This document shows, in pieces, positions 32,425 through 47,176 of a stretch of DNA of 64,000 bases. The stretch is from Sipunculus nudus (Eukaryota; Annelida; Sipuncula; Golfingiida; Sipunculidae). The notes beneath the pieces are model-generated. The model was not told the origin of the DNA. It did not search any database and worked only from the letters and a program-made list of their open reading frames with translations. The number at the start of each line of letters is the position of its first letter. Position 1 is the first letter of the stretch. The stretch covers positions 12,181,676 to 12,245,675 of the forward strand of contig CM049311.1 of assembly GCA_026874595.1 (NCBI GenBank), in the 5' to 3' direction. A program made the translations under genes and the position numbers.

Positions 32425-35400
32425 CTTCCGAAGTAATAACATTTAAGTACTTGCAGACTTTCTGTAGGAGACCGAGATTTAAAATAGTATATGAGTTATT
32501 ATGTGAACAGAAAACAGACGAGGCAACTGCCATATGTGGAACACAAGGAGACTTGCTGAGTCTTTATTTCTAGTACAGAGCTAGATAATTACTACTTTAT
32601 TCTTGTTACAATTACCCCTATCGCTCTATGTGTTGTCGATGCAATAAAAAATTTAGATGTCTAATCAACATTTTACATATGTGAGAAACTATGTCGGGAA
32701 AACATAGCATCTGCCTTGAACGATTTCTAACACTGAAGACTTCATCTCAACCTTTCAATGCCTGGAACTTTCGGGTTGGAACAGATATATTATTATTGTA
32801 TTTGTAGCTGATATTATGTAAGCTACAAAGCCGTCCAAATAATGAATGCAGCAATTACAAATTATCTTTAGTGCGATGTATTAACCAAACGTTCACTACT
32901 GCCAGGAGGGCACCGAGACCCTGACCAATCAAATTTGCCTGTCCCAGGTGATTTTTTTAAATTTCATTTTATTTATTGGATTCGATTGGCAGCTGTGATT
33001 TCAGCCCAAACACGTGCTGTTTTATTCTTTTTTCATTGAACAGGCACCATAAAGGGTCGCGTAATCAAGGTCTGAGAAAGCATAGCCACAGACTTGGTAG
33101 TATGAAGATGGATCGGGCCTATGATATTTAGTACTAATTAGTACGTCACGGATGAACTAACTGATCAAATGTGTACCAATTAGAATACTCTGGATCCTTC
33201 AGTGTCTATATTGCTTTAAAGCTGGGAATTAATTCCATTATCACCTTAATCAAAGACGATGACGTAAACTAGCGTATTGGGTGACAATCCAACTGGAAAG
33301 AAGACGCACGGTTAACTTTATAACTGTTCTTGTGTTTATTACGGTTTATCTGCCCAAGGACAGATCAGCATCTCGGCTGCGTGCAGTGCTTCACCTCTGT
33401 TCTTTGGCTGATAGATGTAGACTACCATTACTTAAGTCATATGAATATTTCATCACATATCATTGTCCTGATGCCTTGCCCAGGCGTCACAAACAATATA
33501 ACAGTCTTCGCTTTCTGTTGGTTATGTATTATGTGACAACTCCCTCTACGAGCAAGTCTTATTAGCATGCTTGGTTCCTGAAAAAACAATATGCCCAAAA
33601 AGGCGTAAAATTACATACACATACACATATTGTCTTTCAAAGTATTTTATTGATGCGATAGATATATCCTAGTTCAAATAATGAAAAGGAATAACTGTAT
33701 AAACAACATACATATACATTGAAAAGGGTTTTTCTCAGTACGTTTCATTAGGCTGAACTTATATTTTTCCCCAAGGAACCGGGTTGGGTTCCCATTTTAC
33801 TGCAGGTCGCCTTTCTAGGTGCATCATAATCGTATCATTACATTTGAAATAAAGCACACGGTACATTATGCTTATTATACAGCTGGGGCAACAAATCTTC
33901 TATGTTCTAAATGCGCTGAAAAATATTAATTGTCTAACTTTATAAACATTATCATGTCATTTTTTATAAAGCTAATTCCATGCAATTTGTCCACAATCTA
34001 GTAAGTATGACAGCATGATATTAAGGCATGACTCCTCAAGTTTGTAACTTTTAATTTGTTACTAGTACACGTTACCGAAACGCTTAGGCTAGGCATATTT
34101 ATCAGTAAAGGAACAGGTACGCAGTCAAATGTATTCCGCTGTTCTTTATGGCTGAATTACCTGATGAGATAAACATTTTTGGCTAAACGATTATTCACAC
34201 ACGGAAATGATGATCTTTTAATCATTTATGCTTCTTATATAATTTCGATTTTCATATGTGATCGAGTGATTCCATTTAAAGAAAGAAACAGAGCCACAAT
34301 TAATATATATTTATGACACTCCAGTTATTACTTTTTTTATAATATCAATCAGTATTAATATTTATATAAAATATATTTCGAAGTGGCAATATGAATAAAT
34401 CAGGTTATTTTTTTTGCCTGAGACTACATGTCTTTATATATTAAGCTCCTCTGATTCGATGAATAATATTTCAGGCTGTTTCATAAGTATAATTCGTTCA
34501 AGTCAGTCTCTGTTTCGTCACGAGCTAACCTTTTCTTGTAGTGCGTCTAATCTAAACACAGATGAGCTGACAGACCGGCTGAAGCCCTTTGCTTTCCCTG
34601 TGCCAGTCATTTATTCCGTTATATCCCCTATGGAAGCCGAAATATCAAAGTGCGTTATGATTGATATTCAGCGAAGCTTTTGTTGTTTTCATTGCATTTC
34701 TTGACCCAAAATCGTTAGAAAGTAGTAGACGCCTTTTTGAAAGTAGGCCTACCAACCTACCAGCAGTCCCACTATCTTATAACAATTTATTCAAGGTGTT
34801 AGTACTGAACCTGTTAAAAACCTTTTATTACATTTGTTTTAGGGGTTCAGCTTTCGTTAACGTTAACTGACCCGGAGGTTAGTGACTGTGATGCTGGACA
34901 TCTGCGAAAAGACCCATTAACTGTAAGAGACGGACCCTTCTCCTTAGCCGATGATCACTACTGCCAACCTACCCAAGTCCAAAGGGTCGCATTACTACTC
35001 TCACCCCATTGTCAACCATCGCTTACTTCTGACCATAATTAACTATTTCTTTTCGAACGATCGCAGACGCGCTACGCTACATCACAGATCAGGCATAAGC
35101 CGATGCATTTAATGGTCCAGCTAAACTACAAGATAAACTCTATTATTATTGCTTACTTTGATAATAAATAATTTTGCCGAGTATTTATTTATGATTTATA
35201 CAACTCGTTTGGACCAACTTAGATTATTGGTTAAAAAAACCCAGGGCTATTCAGAAAGTGGGCAATACACTGAAATACTTATTGTTGACGCTTATTCTTA
35301 TTAATAACTTACTAATTAAACCATGGCTTTCATATATTTTCAATACCTGTAAATAAAAGGTACAGAAAATATTCCATTTTTTTTCTTATATTGTTTTAAT

Positions 35401-38400
35401 ACACCTGGAGTATCGTGAAAAAAATATTATAAACATTTTTGTCAAGTTTTGGCACGATCCAAGAATGTTTTTGTTTTACTTTCCAACACACGGCGCGAGT
35501 TTCACGGAAAAGGAGTATGTTGATCCTTTTCTGAGGTTGATGGATTGTCATTTCTTATGTTTTATCCTACACAGTTTACTAGGACTGAAAAGGTATATAT
35601 TTAATATTATTGGAGATCCAAATGTTAGTTATACGAAAACAAATGTCACTTTTAATTTTGTTGTTTCTGGCGTCATAGAGTTAATCAGATTTTTTCCTAA
35701 AATTATTTTATTAACAATGAAAATCAGATAAAATTGTACCAAATGCCCCATAAGTACTGTAGAATTGTTTGAATGTACATTTTAAAACGTATTGTATCTG
35801 TAAACAACGATCAACACAAATATCAACTTTTGCTGGAGCGGCATTTACAAAGTGAATGTACGTTCTCTTTATGTTTTTGTTTTCATTTCTATACTAAAGA
35901 AATGGTGAATGAATGTTGCACATTAAAGCTCTTTCAGATCGACTTATCTACAATGAATTTATCTTTTGTATATCTCTTCATGAGCGATTTGTCATATTAT
36001 GAGTTATATCGGAATTATAATAAATCTGTAACACAATTATTTATACAAATCATGTTGTACATATATTAAAATGAAATAAAGGAATAAAAGAAATCGATTT
36101 CTTCTATCATTTCTCCCCCCCCCCCCAAAAAAAAAAAATACCCATTTAAATATTCGAAGATAATGTCAAGGACACGTGTATATCGAATCTCGATTAAATA
36201 TGCTCGGACATTATATTTTCCACATTTAAGACATCCCTGACGTTCATAAGCATGCTTTGTGTTCTCCCTTCAGATTGCAAATGGTCTTTTAAAAGGGATT
36301 TGTTTCTTAAATAACTTGCTTAGCTTCTGTCCACCTTGAATTGTCGTCTTGGTTTATAATTATTAATTAGCATAATTGTATTTGTAACTAACAATATACT
36401 AACCTTAGACAAATTTATGACAACAGAAAGCCAATAAGGGACGTTTCTTAAGTATATTCCTACATCGAGCATATGAAAGTTAAATTGTCCTTTTTATAGA
36501 TAACAACAGAGAGACATACTCTTATGAATATCATAAAAAGCGCAATAAAAAAATAAATCGCGACTCTGCTGTCGTGGACCATTTCCTAATTTTGATCAAG
36601 GTTATGTATTTTGATAGATAATTCACTTGATGTATTGTCAAACACATTCGGAGACCTCATATTGTTTCCTTCTTCTTTACAATGGTGCGGTGAACATTAA
36701 GTTACCGATTATTTCCCTATGCCCTGATAGTTCTGCTGATTCACCAGTTACCATTTTCAGGCATTTTTACGGCATATTGCTAAGATAGAAAATGAGAAAA
36801 ATTGGGAGATTGCATTTTGGCTTTCTGTGTGTTAAAGGTACTTTTTTATGGATAAGCTTTTAGTTCGTTAGATTTGTTGATCAGTTTGAGCCTTTTAGAT
36901 TGATTCAGTTCCCGCTGACGTGGCCACTGACACCTTCTCTTTGAACAATGATCATTTGATTATGAAGAAAACGTAGTTTTTTTAAACCTTTATCTCTTGC
37001 ATCAGTGGTACATATCTTAGGGGTCTTTGTCGACTGTTTTGCTATAAAACTCTCTAGGAACAGAGCTCCCCATCCCCGCTTTTTATAATACCAACTAAGG
37101 TTTCTTTTTGTACACTGGATACCTTTTCTCCGGGCATTAACCTCGCTAAGTTTTTTTTTAACACTCACACTCACAGTAGGATTCTTCTGAAACATGGCTC
37201 AAGATGGTCTTCTGTCTCTGAAAGTCAGTGTATAGAGGAAGTCTTCAACAATAAAATTTCTGCAGCTTTTAATATTTTAATAATTTTTAATAATTTAATA
37301 TTTGGAGCTTTCAGTCTTCCTTTATAAGTTAGGAGTGTTCTGTTCTTTCTGAATAAGTCTTTAATTTGCCCTTTTCATTGACACATAAAACCTCTAAGCA
37401 GAGTATCAGGTCTCTGTTTAAAGCAAAGGGGAATTATCTTTTTTCATATTATCTTTTTTGTTGGAAAAAATACTTTACACTCAATTTAATAAAGGCGTGT
37501 TGAGATACAGTAGACGTCAGTTTCAATGAGTTTATGCCTAAAGTCACGACTACATGACACCCTTGAATACTGCTTCTACTTTTCTTTTGGAGTAATCAAT
37601 CATTTTTCTTTTATTTTTAATTCTGAGAGTTGAAACAGAAGCCTTCACCTCCTTTAATCACCCACATTTTAAGAGAGAACAGCTGCCGCACCATTCATAG
37701 CTGACGATTTCATTTTAACTTCATTTAATCAGCAGGTCGTTTTGCTAATTTACATTTCCATCCCATGTAATATCCAGGGAGGTAAGTAAACTCCTGCAGC
37801 ATTACAGGGCTAGCGAATAAATTAAACGAATAATTTGCGGGCCAAGGAATTGAATTATAAAATAAACCGTGACATGGCAGTCAACTCTCATTGACATTTG
37901 ACATTTTAACACAAGGTTTCGTCTCGTGTATACATGGTGTTATAACCGAGTTCTGTTTGCTGTTTTTTTATCTGCGTCTCCTTACAAGATTTTTGTTTGA
38001 ATCAAATTAATAATGTTCACGGCTGTGACATGTGGCTCATCTCGCCTAAAACTTAAATTTATTTGGAGAAAAAAATCAATTATTAAACTGGTATAATGAT
38101 TAAAGTTAAACTATATATAACAGTATATATCTTGCAGGCTTCATTGGAAGGTTGTTTCCTGCAGCCTTGTATCACTCATTTACGTGTGTAAATGTGGGGA
38201 GCAGGACTGCAGGTGCGAAACTTTCCGACCCTGTGTGACACCAGGATATGAGCGAGATTAAAAATGTGCTCCCGCAATGTCACACAGTCTCGAACTAAGA
38301 TGGATTTTCGTGTTGGTAAGGATTAGTTTAAAAAGCATTAAATACATCATAATTAACACGTGAGCTTCAAGTCAGGTTGAGGTATGGCGCGTTAAGATAA

Positions 38401-38960
38401 CAAATAAGAGACAGCATCAGCAGCTGGTTAAGACAAATGTATCTTCCGCAGCCAGTAACCTTTCGTTAGTCTGTTAATCAGGATGTCGCAATGGTAATCA
38501 ATCTTATAATGAAAAACTTATTTAAACTATTTGCATTCGTGCTTGTCTCCAATTACCCTAAGTGGCCCGCATCTGTCCTCATTACTTCTCGCGGTGACTG
38601 CACGATGGTTTCCCGTCCTCGTCATTTTAGCGGTCACCCTAAATCCCCACTGATATAAATGGGCAGCCGTTTGACCTTATCGCTTCGCGTTACTTTTATT
38701 AGTGTTTAAGTTGTAGCCAGCCGCACCCAAAGGGGCGCTCCTGGCGATGTTGCAGTTCTTTTCTTTTATAATTTTACTTCTGTTTGAGATTTGATGAACT
38801 TTTCTGGGCCATTTTAAAAACTTTTGCATATGTATAAGTAATCATTTTAATCCGGTTATGCATTTTTTTTTATTTCTTTGTCATACATTTTAAATGAAAA
38901 TGAATTTTCACGTAAGTCATAATGTATATGCCCAATCGTTTCTACTGTGGCTGGGTATTG
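32425..38960. other. 6.5 kb of AT-rich non-coding sequence
   Basis: Several frames of 80-98 codons (33281-33565, 34414-34704, 35465-35731 and 35773-36069 on plus; 36905-37195 on minus) have no motif or conserved composition and are probably chance. A C run with an A run is at 36114-36140. TGACACCAGGATAT at 38236, a block shared with the SINE body, may mark a further SINE scrap. Confidence 0.4.
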
Positions 38961-38962
38961 GT

Positions 38963-38963
<1 letters not shown>

Positions 38964-39028
<65 letters not shown>
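38964..39028. repeat. (TA)n microsatellite
   Basis: About 65 bp of TA. It creates YIYIYI open frames on both strands that are not genes. Confidence 0.9.
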
Positions 39029-39034
<6 letters not shown>

Positions 39035-41880
39035 ATTTTGCCGTAGTGGCGTACGATATGATTCGTATTCCATATATAAATAATATAATATATATATATA
39101 TAATAAATATATATAGTTATTCGCAAGCACTTGTTGCCACATCATTAACATTAAACTAACTATAAGTACTAGCTGCTCCCGTGGAAAATCCACGGCTCCA
39201 TCTCATGCATATTTTTGTAATGAGCTGATAGGAACTAAACGACGCGTATTTTAATCCTAAGGTTTTTTTGCAGGAACTGTTGTCATGTGTTTCACTTATA
39301 TGATATAAAGATTACTTCTGCTAGAATTCTCCAGGAACCCCCTTACCAAAAATATCAACATAGAAAGAAAAATTATTCTATTTTAGAAATCATACAAAAA
39401 ATAATTTTTTTCCGATAAACAACATAGGCCCGACAGCTTCAATGCTTGGGAAATATCGTAGATTTAACGATTGTATAAAGAAGCATTCTACCGTGAAATT
39501 ATATGAAAGATGCTTTGTATTAGTTGCAGCTCAGGCGACATCGTTAACACGATGTTTATTCAGTGTAGTCAGTTGAGGGTATAGTCCAAGGCATGTTAAC
39601 AGACGCATGCGTTATTTGTATACACTTGCATATGTCGGTGAGAGTCTCTTGTACGCGAAACGTATAACTGCTAATGTGAAAAAGATAGGCCCAGAAAATA
39701 TATTCCCACAGTATTAAATTTTTGGTTTAAGTACTGTAAATTGTCATGGAATAAGCAGGTCTGTTGCGAAACTGACAACTCTACCAGATAAAAAGAAAGC
39801 AGGTTGATATATTTCGATGAAAAAATTTAGCAGGAAAACACTTCAGCCTGGGTATTTTCTCCCCGACTACAGATTCTAGTTTGTTCAAAGATCAAAGATG
39901 CACTGCTGATATTTTTCAGGTTTCACCGTCCCAACAGACAACAGATCTTATAATAAATAAATGTTATCCCCCCCCTCCCAAACCCAACCCGAATGATAAC
40001 TCAGTTGTGGGGCTTCTTTTAGAAAAAATTATAAAACACAAGACTTTGCCAAACTTTAGAAATCATTGTAATCATGGAAAGATATTTTTGAATGTATAAA
40101 AATGAACATACCTGTAACCCAGAAAAAATTGTCAAACGGTGGACACATCACTGGACTCAGTGCCCAGTGTTGACCAAACTGAAAAGCCCTCGCATTGAAA
40201 GCGGAGTCATGTGGACTATGAATTAAAAACCTTTAAAAGGAAAGAAAATTCCTTGAGAGGCGTTACAATGGATATGGCGGATGAATGGTGATTATAGTGG
40301 ACCGGCGTGACCGCATACTGCACGGAAATGCCTTTTGGGCAGACATGCGCTCTCGCCACGGTCTAAACAGGCAAGTGAAAATCCCCTCGGCGCCTCCTGA
40401 AAGAGCGTAACAAGCATTGAGGACTTTGCAGCACAAAAGAAACAGGGGCACCTAACGCGGAAATATTAAAATTATTAATTATTCAGCTTTATACGGCACA
40501 ATCCCGCAAAATAAAACAAACTTGTTCTAGAACAGCACAAACCAATACGTCTGCCGAACTTGGAGGATCAAATCGGAACGGAAGCAGGTAAACCTCGGTC
40601 TAGAAAAACCCAATTCCGTATAAATTATATAGATCCTCATATGTATCATATGAGGGACAATACAACCTATTCAAATTAAACAGTCTAATAAATAAATAAC
40701 ATGCTTGTGGTGCATTTCAAAATTTCAACGATTAATAATTACTAAACACTGATAAATTCATCTCTGACACTGGCAAAACTATGCTCTGCTCATCGTGGCC
40801 TTCTCCAGTGGTCTGATTACCGGGCGCACAGAGGCTGGATGAACATTGCAGACAAAGCTGTTCTAGTTTAACAGACATGCTAATGGGAAAGTGAACTGCC
40901 GCAGCTTCGTTTTATTGACACACAACGGAATTACCACTTCAGTTTTATTCAGAAAAGTTTATACATTTATAAGCATTGTGTACTAATGGAATCAACACAT
41001 TGGTTGAATACATAAACAGCTTTCATTCTATAGGAAAACAAAACACTTTGGGATTTAGAAAAAGCCATATTTTGCAAACAATAAAGCCTATTTTTGTTTA
41101 CTGTTAGCTTCAACATACAGTATATAAAATACACTGTAGGCCATAATACAAGAGCATGACCTCTAATTAGAACAAAGGCTTTTAAAAGGTCACAAAACAA
41201 TAATTAATAAATACCGATAAAAAGACTCCAAACACCATTTTGTTATTGCATTGCAATGTATTTTAAACAACTTAAAGCAAAACACCTTAAAGTTACCGTT
41301 TTTACCGAATTAATTTAAAGAATGGGAATTATACTGTCACTCACAAAAAACTAGTAGGAAGATACAATGCTGAATATAAAATCGCAAAAAAAAACACACA
41401 CCCAGTAAAGCGTAGCATGATAACGCCGCATTGACTGAGACGGATAAAGAAACTTGTTCCTTGAGAAAGAATAATACACAGTCAAAATTAAAAGCATCAC
41501 TTTGATTTTTACCAAATGTGATATACAATATTTCTTTACCTCCTTTATCCATGCGGGCAGCTTCTTCGATGCATTTTTTTTCAAAGCACTGTAGAGAATG
41601 TCGACTATGCATTGTCTAGGAACATCTTGCTATAAGAGGGGTTCAAACTAAATTCATAACTATGATATTTCCGATAAATGAACGATTTAAAGTTTGGTCT
41701 AAAACTAAGGTTTTCAGCTGTCGACCTAGGCTCTCCAATATATTGAGTAGTGTCTTATTGTTGTAATTGATTATACAATCTTTTCAGCTGACTAACAGCA
41801 GTTTTCTTTTCTTAAAATTTTTGTCTATTTATAGCAAATTATAATTACGTGTATTAAGAGCCCCTAAAGAATTCGTCCAG
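39029..41880. other. Non-coding, nothing recognised
   Basis: Short frames only. ACTAGCTGCTCCCGTGGAAA at 39168, beside the TA tract, resembles the end of some animal retroposons, but no body could be followed. Confidence 0.35.
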
Positions 41881-42079
41881 TCCGTCCACCTGCCCGTCTA
41901 TTATTTTTTTCGGGTGACAGCTCCAGTTTAGATTGACAAATTGATTTCAATCTGTAGTCCACTACTACAGATAGAATCCTTTTGATTGACGAATTGATTT
42001 CAATCTATTGTTTTCTGCGACAGGAAATATCCTTTTGGTTCTTTGGTCATGAGGTTAGAGTGATTTTCACAAGACCCAA

Positions 42080-42720
42080 TTGTTTAAAAAGATTGTTGGT
42101 GCATTTTAATCCAAAGATTTCATCTTAAACCAACCTTCCTCCACGTATTGCTCACCTGCAAACGGGGGAAGAACCACATTATCATCTCAAAAGGTGTAAC
42201 TGGTCGTACATTTTTTAATAAAAAGCTTGTTGAATCATTTAAAGCAAAACCGTCCATCCTTCAATATAACTCACCTACCAATAAGGAAATAACTCGAAAA
42301 TTTTAAGGGCAAAGTTCCCTACCCCTACTTCCCTAAATAGCTGCCCGACACAGTTTATCCCAGACCTTCCATTTATGCCTTCCCTTTCAATAGGAAAAGA
42401 ATACTTTTAATTTTGAGGCCGCAAGGGCTAGGTTAAGGTCACACAATCAGCGTCTCGAAAAATAAATATGGGCGCATTTAAAGCAAGGTTTTCATCCCAA
42501 AACTTCCATCTTCACCCATGACTGACCTAACAAGAGGGAAAGAATCATGTAGATTTCGACATTACAAGGTCAAAGATCAATGTCACTGGACCTTCCTACT
42601 GATTTACATGCTGACCAGGCTTACATTTCATACACCACATGTAATTATGCCTCTCTTGTTAGGAATGCCCTACTCCTACGTCATCATACACGAATCTCAG
42701 TGATTCAAAGGTAAACTGTT
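42080..42720. repeat. Degenerate tandem repeat, unit roughly 180 bp
   Basis: Blocks such as GCATTTAAAGCAA..TTTTCATCC, CCTTCCTCCACGTATTGCTCACCT, CATCCTTCAATATAACTCACCT and CATCTTCACCCATGACTGACCT followed by GGGAA(A/G)(G/A)AA(C/T) recur three to four times. Confidence 0.45.
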
Positions 42721-44379
42721 TGTTCATTTGTTTAAATACTGTTAAGGGTATATATATATATATGTTCATTGTTTCTCTACATGTGTTCAGGTTCTTTCCA
42801 AGCATCACTGAAGGCTATGGGCCTTTTGTGGGACACCTTCTCGTCCTGGAGGGGTTTTAGTTCCTATTACACAAGTTTTTATGTTTTGCTACAGTTTATC
42901 TTTAACTGATGCATAGTATTATCTTGTAAATATTCGAGTATTTAAGGATTTTATAATAGCTTTAGTCATAGACAAGGGCGATTAATGTTTATGTTGATCC
43001 AATAAGGCACATGAAGCGAGCATTTTTTATTTTTTTCTAATTGCATAATTGAAAAAAAATATTGAGTTACATATAAAGAAACTAGACAGTAGAATATATT
43101 AACAATCTCTAAAACGCTATGTTCAGATTTATGTGTTTATTTCTATAAAAGGTGAGAGGGTCAAACGGTTCTTTACTTTAACCTCTGAAAAAAGTGAAGG
43201 AGACAATAATTCCCCCCCCCCCCCCCCCAAAAAAAAAATCCTATGGAATGATCTGACTGGACATAAGGCTTCCCTTGAGTCATTTCCAAACCACTCTCAA
43301 ATTGGTGTCACTGAACACCGGCATTTACCTGTTTTACACGAAAGGATACGCCAAGTAAATGGTGCGTTGAGGACTGAGTTGCATGCAGAGTGTGACATGC
43401 ATTCTGTAGAGTGAAACTCAACACTGGTACAGTCCATCCCGGACCCGTGTCCAAATGTTTTTTTTTTCCAATATCTTGTATATTCATGTGGCCTAAAGTT
43501 TGCAAGAAGTTGTATGAGGCATACAATCCAGAATTTGTCCAACATGCGGCGTATTTACCTTTGTTCTAAATGTACGTTCAAATCTGTATGCATCACATGG
43601 TCATTAAATGTGACCATGCAAGTCAAGTTGCATGGCGACTGTCCAAATATGGAAAAGAACTGGTGCGTAGCCAAAAAAAGAAAAAGACACACGTGACCAT
43701 CGTCCAAGGAGATGGGCATGTAGGACAAATCAGTTTTAGCCCAATAAAATGCAAGCCATGAGATTTGCTTGGCTTGTGTCGCCTGAACGGCTCGCCTGCC
43801 ATGTGACACAAACCTCCCAAACCTCACGGCTTGCATAACATTTCATTCGGCTATAACCAATACATAACAATGTTTGTGACATGATCCTTATCGGTGAACT
43901 GAGATATAATAAGCCATTCAAGGTGGTGACGTCAGACAAAGTATCGTCCAACGCAACTGGCCTTTAGGACGCTTTGTGATGTCGATTTGTTCATGTAAAG
44001 AGCTCGTGGACCTGTATTTTAAGGGATCTAAGAAGCGTGTCAGAGTAACACCTCTTGCTAAATCAAAATCTGCCCTGCAGTGTTTCTTGACCTACAAGTA
44101 CGTAAAATAACTAGTCAAACCGATCAATACATTTGTTTACTTTCTTATAATTACTGTATATATTGTGACGACAGAGAATCAAGTATTCCAAAAGTTTTAT
44201 GGTTTACAGGTAAAACATGGTGGGAATGAATGCGAAAACTATAGAGATGGGATTCACGGTTAAGTGTGTACATTTCCATGAAATCTTTTATGTTAGAGTT
44301 AAAGCTGATAAATGACCGGCTGTTTATATCATTGTAATAGTATTGATGGTCGTTGAAATGGAGTGTTCACAATAACTTT
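42721..44379. other. Non-coding; C run at about 43213-43228 and a small inverted repeat at 43596-43618
   Basis: CATGGTCA and TGACCATG form an 8-bp perfect stem around a 7-base loop. No gene was recognised. Confidence 0.4.
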
Positions 44380-44610
44380 TGTCAAAATGCAGAGTAGGCC
44401 GTATCGGCCATATTGGTTGCCTACTTAAGCTAATAAGATTCCTTCCTTGTGTACGGAATGCGTCAAGCGCATGTAGCGACCTTTGCCGGTTCCGCAATGT
44501 ATCCATAGAAAGCTTGCATGCTGCCGTGCCGGGACACATGAAATTTCTTAACACGGATTCCGCATTCCGCATTCAACGTGTCCTGTATTTTACATTCCTA
44601 AATAAGTAAT
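44380..44610. repeat. Dispersed repeat shared with 15340-15560
   Basis: Shares GCATGTAGCGA, GCATGCTGCCGTGC and ATGAAATTTC, and has mirrored GGAATGCG / CGCATTCC blocks at its two edges that could be an inverted terminus. Confidence 0.5.
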
Positions 44611-47116
44611 CTTAGCTTAACTCGTAACGCGGCAGGGAAACATGTGCCTATTCGTTTTGGAAAGGCTAACGTTGTTAAAGTGTTTTCCTTGTAACAGTTT
44701 CCAGGTTCCCCTTTTAATAACGAATAAAAGAACACTGTTTAGCCATTTGGAACACAAAGAAGGACCCAAATATTAGTGCATATAGAGCGGGATTGGGCGC
44801 CATAATTATAAACCAATGGGAGTACTCCACGGAGAACCGGCAAACACCCGATTATGGAATCACCTATATGCTACTGCAAGCAAAGTTGTCGATTTTCAGG
44901 GCAGAAGGTTGAGGTGAATTGACGAATGACAAAACTGTGAGTGAGCACCTGAATCGAGTGTATCCAGACTATGAATAAGAATCCAGTTGTATCATCGAGC
45001 TCTACACTCTACCGCTGAAAGCAGCTGTGATACACTAGAGTCGTTTAATATCTCGACGTATCTCGATATAGCAAGTTATTTCTTTTTCGGGGGATTTTTG
45101 CAAGGGCATAGGCAAGACGACTAATTGTAATCAGACCGATGAGAGTGTGGTATCGCATTGTACATCAAACCAATGAACGTGCAAGCATTGTAGAGGGTTT
45201 ATATTTGAAGTTGGATGCACAACGAGATACCACGGTCACATTAAATTACGGTTTTTCTTTGAAACGCGGATAATACAGAGCAGCGGCTCAAGCGAAGGAG
45301 ATTTGTAATGAGTGCAGGAAATAACCGATGAGTGAGATGTGTAATCCGAATGGGAATCTCTGGACACTTTTGCCGACTAACTGTATCTCGGCCTAAGAAT
45401 AGGCCACCCAATTTAGTAATACAAGCATTTTTTGTTACCAGAAAAGCCAAGGAGTGGACTCCAAACAGAAAATTCCTTTTACGTTATTTGAATCACTCGG
45501 CTTTTACAAACTGCAGATTAATCTTAGAGTCTTATATTTAAGTATAATTGTATACAAAGCTGCAAAGCTGACGATAAAAATCGATCTTATATTTTTTTTA
45601 ATCCAGATAATGCTATGACCTGGTACGTATTAGCAATGGGAGTTACTAAACGTCTTAGAGTAAATAATCTTTAATAACAATAAATAACAACAAATAAGAA
45701 AATTCTTATTGTTCCATTCATTTTTTTTATGTTAATCATTATCGGAGCACACTTTATGATCATAAAATCATTTAGTATTATCTACAGCAAAATAACAAAT
45801 ATCCCATGAACATGTTAGTTTTTGATTCTGTCACCTCACGGCAAATATGATGATATATTTGGTTATGATGGTTATGTGTTTTATTTTACTATTATCATAC
45901 TTTTTCACACGACCGAAATAGGAAGAAAAATATATTTTAACGGATTGCACACACACGTAACTGTGGAGAGGCCTATAGATGTTAAAGTGATCTATGTCAC
46001 ATTTTGAAGAGTTATAAAAAATGCATTATGTTTTAGTAATTACGTCATCATTGTATTATTGTAAGAAAAGCTGACTGCAGTGTAACGCAAGGGTCGGTAA
46101 TCAGCACAATGTTTTACATAAATGACTGGGAAGTCGGTGATGGCTTGTGGCATCTACAGTCGACATTTATTTTCATCTGGGTCCTACAGCCAGGAATATG
46201 ACGCTCGCATGCCCAGAACCGAGCGTCCGAAAGAGATATCAGCGTCCAAGACACTGATATTTTTCAGTTATAATATAGCTAGACAGATTATACAATCAAG
46301 TGTGTGAGAGAGAAAGTGTGTTTTTATTTTTAGTTCATTTCCATTAATTAAGTTATATTCCGGAGCAGAAGGTACCGGGTTCGATCCCCGTTTGGGTATT
46401 AAAGACAAAATGGAGAGATCCAGATGGAACCTCAGAGTTTCTGGTGTATGTCCTAATATAATAATAAATTGTACCTCTTGAATTATTCCTTGACAAGTCC
46501 ATTAAAACCCTTAGACTCATCAGGCACGAGTGTGTCGTAACCTTCATCATGTCATACAGAAAATGCCAATGACAGGTTTGGACCATTAAACAGTCCTTCA
46601 TGCATGTAAGATATAATATTGTGTTAAAAGTTGGCCTTGCTTGGAAGGTAATTATCGATTATCGGTGTCCGTTTAGCACTTGATGTATGAAATCATAATA
46701 TCGGATTGGGGCTATTCTATTTGATTCCTTATTGATAGAGATCGATGTTCTTATGACCAGCTTGGCAAATTGCAAAGACAGATCTCAATCTGAAGACAAA
46801 AAGAGTTATATATGTCAGCTGCGTATACTTCACCTTATATATAATAATTTGAAAACATACAAAATGCCTTTCAGATTTAATGAAGCCATCGAAAGTAAGA
46901 CATTCCTTCTGGAAGATAACAATCTTTTTACAACAAAAGCCAGAGGGAAAATATCCATATTAAAGGAAATATTCATGTACATTTAAATTAATGTTTTCAT
47001 ACCAATGATTTTGGAAGAATGTGTCTTGTTGGGATATGTTTGCATATCACAGCGTGTGTATTACAGATTGCAATAAGCTGGACATATATCAGCCCTCAAT
47101 CAAAATCCCATAATAC

Positions 47117-47176
<60 letters not shown>

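Noticed and set aside
35465-36069. Two consecutive plus-strand frames of 88 and 98 codons
   Set aside because: Phe/Ile/Tyr-rich, as expected from AT-rich random sequence, with no motif.
38942-39193. Open frames on both strands over the TA tract
   Set aside because: They are translations of (TA)n (YIYIYI) and not proteins.
46352-46401. tRNA or SINE by GGTTCGATCCC
   Set aside because: No matching A box or acceptor stem was found; at most a scrap.
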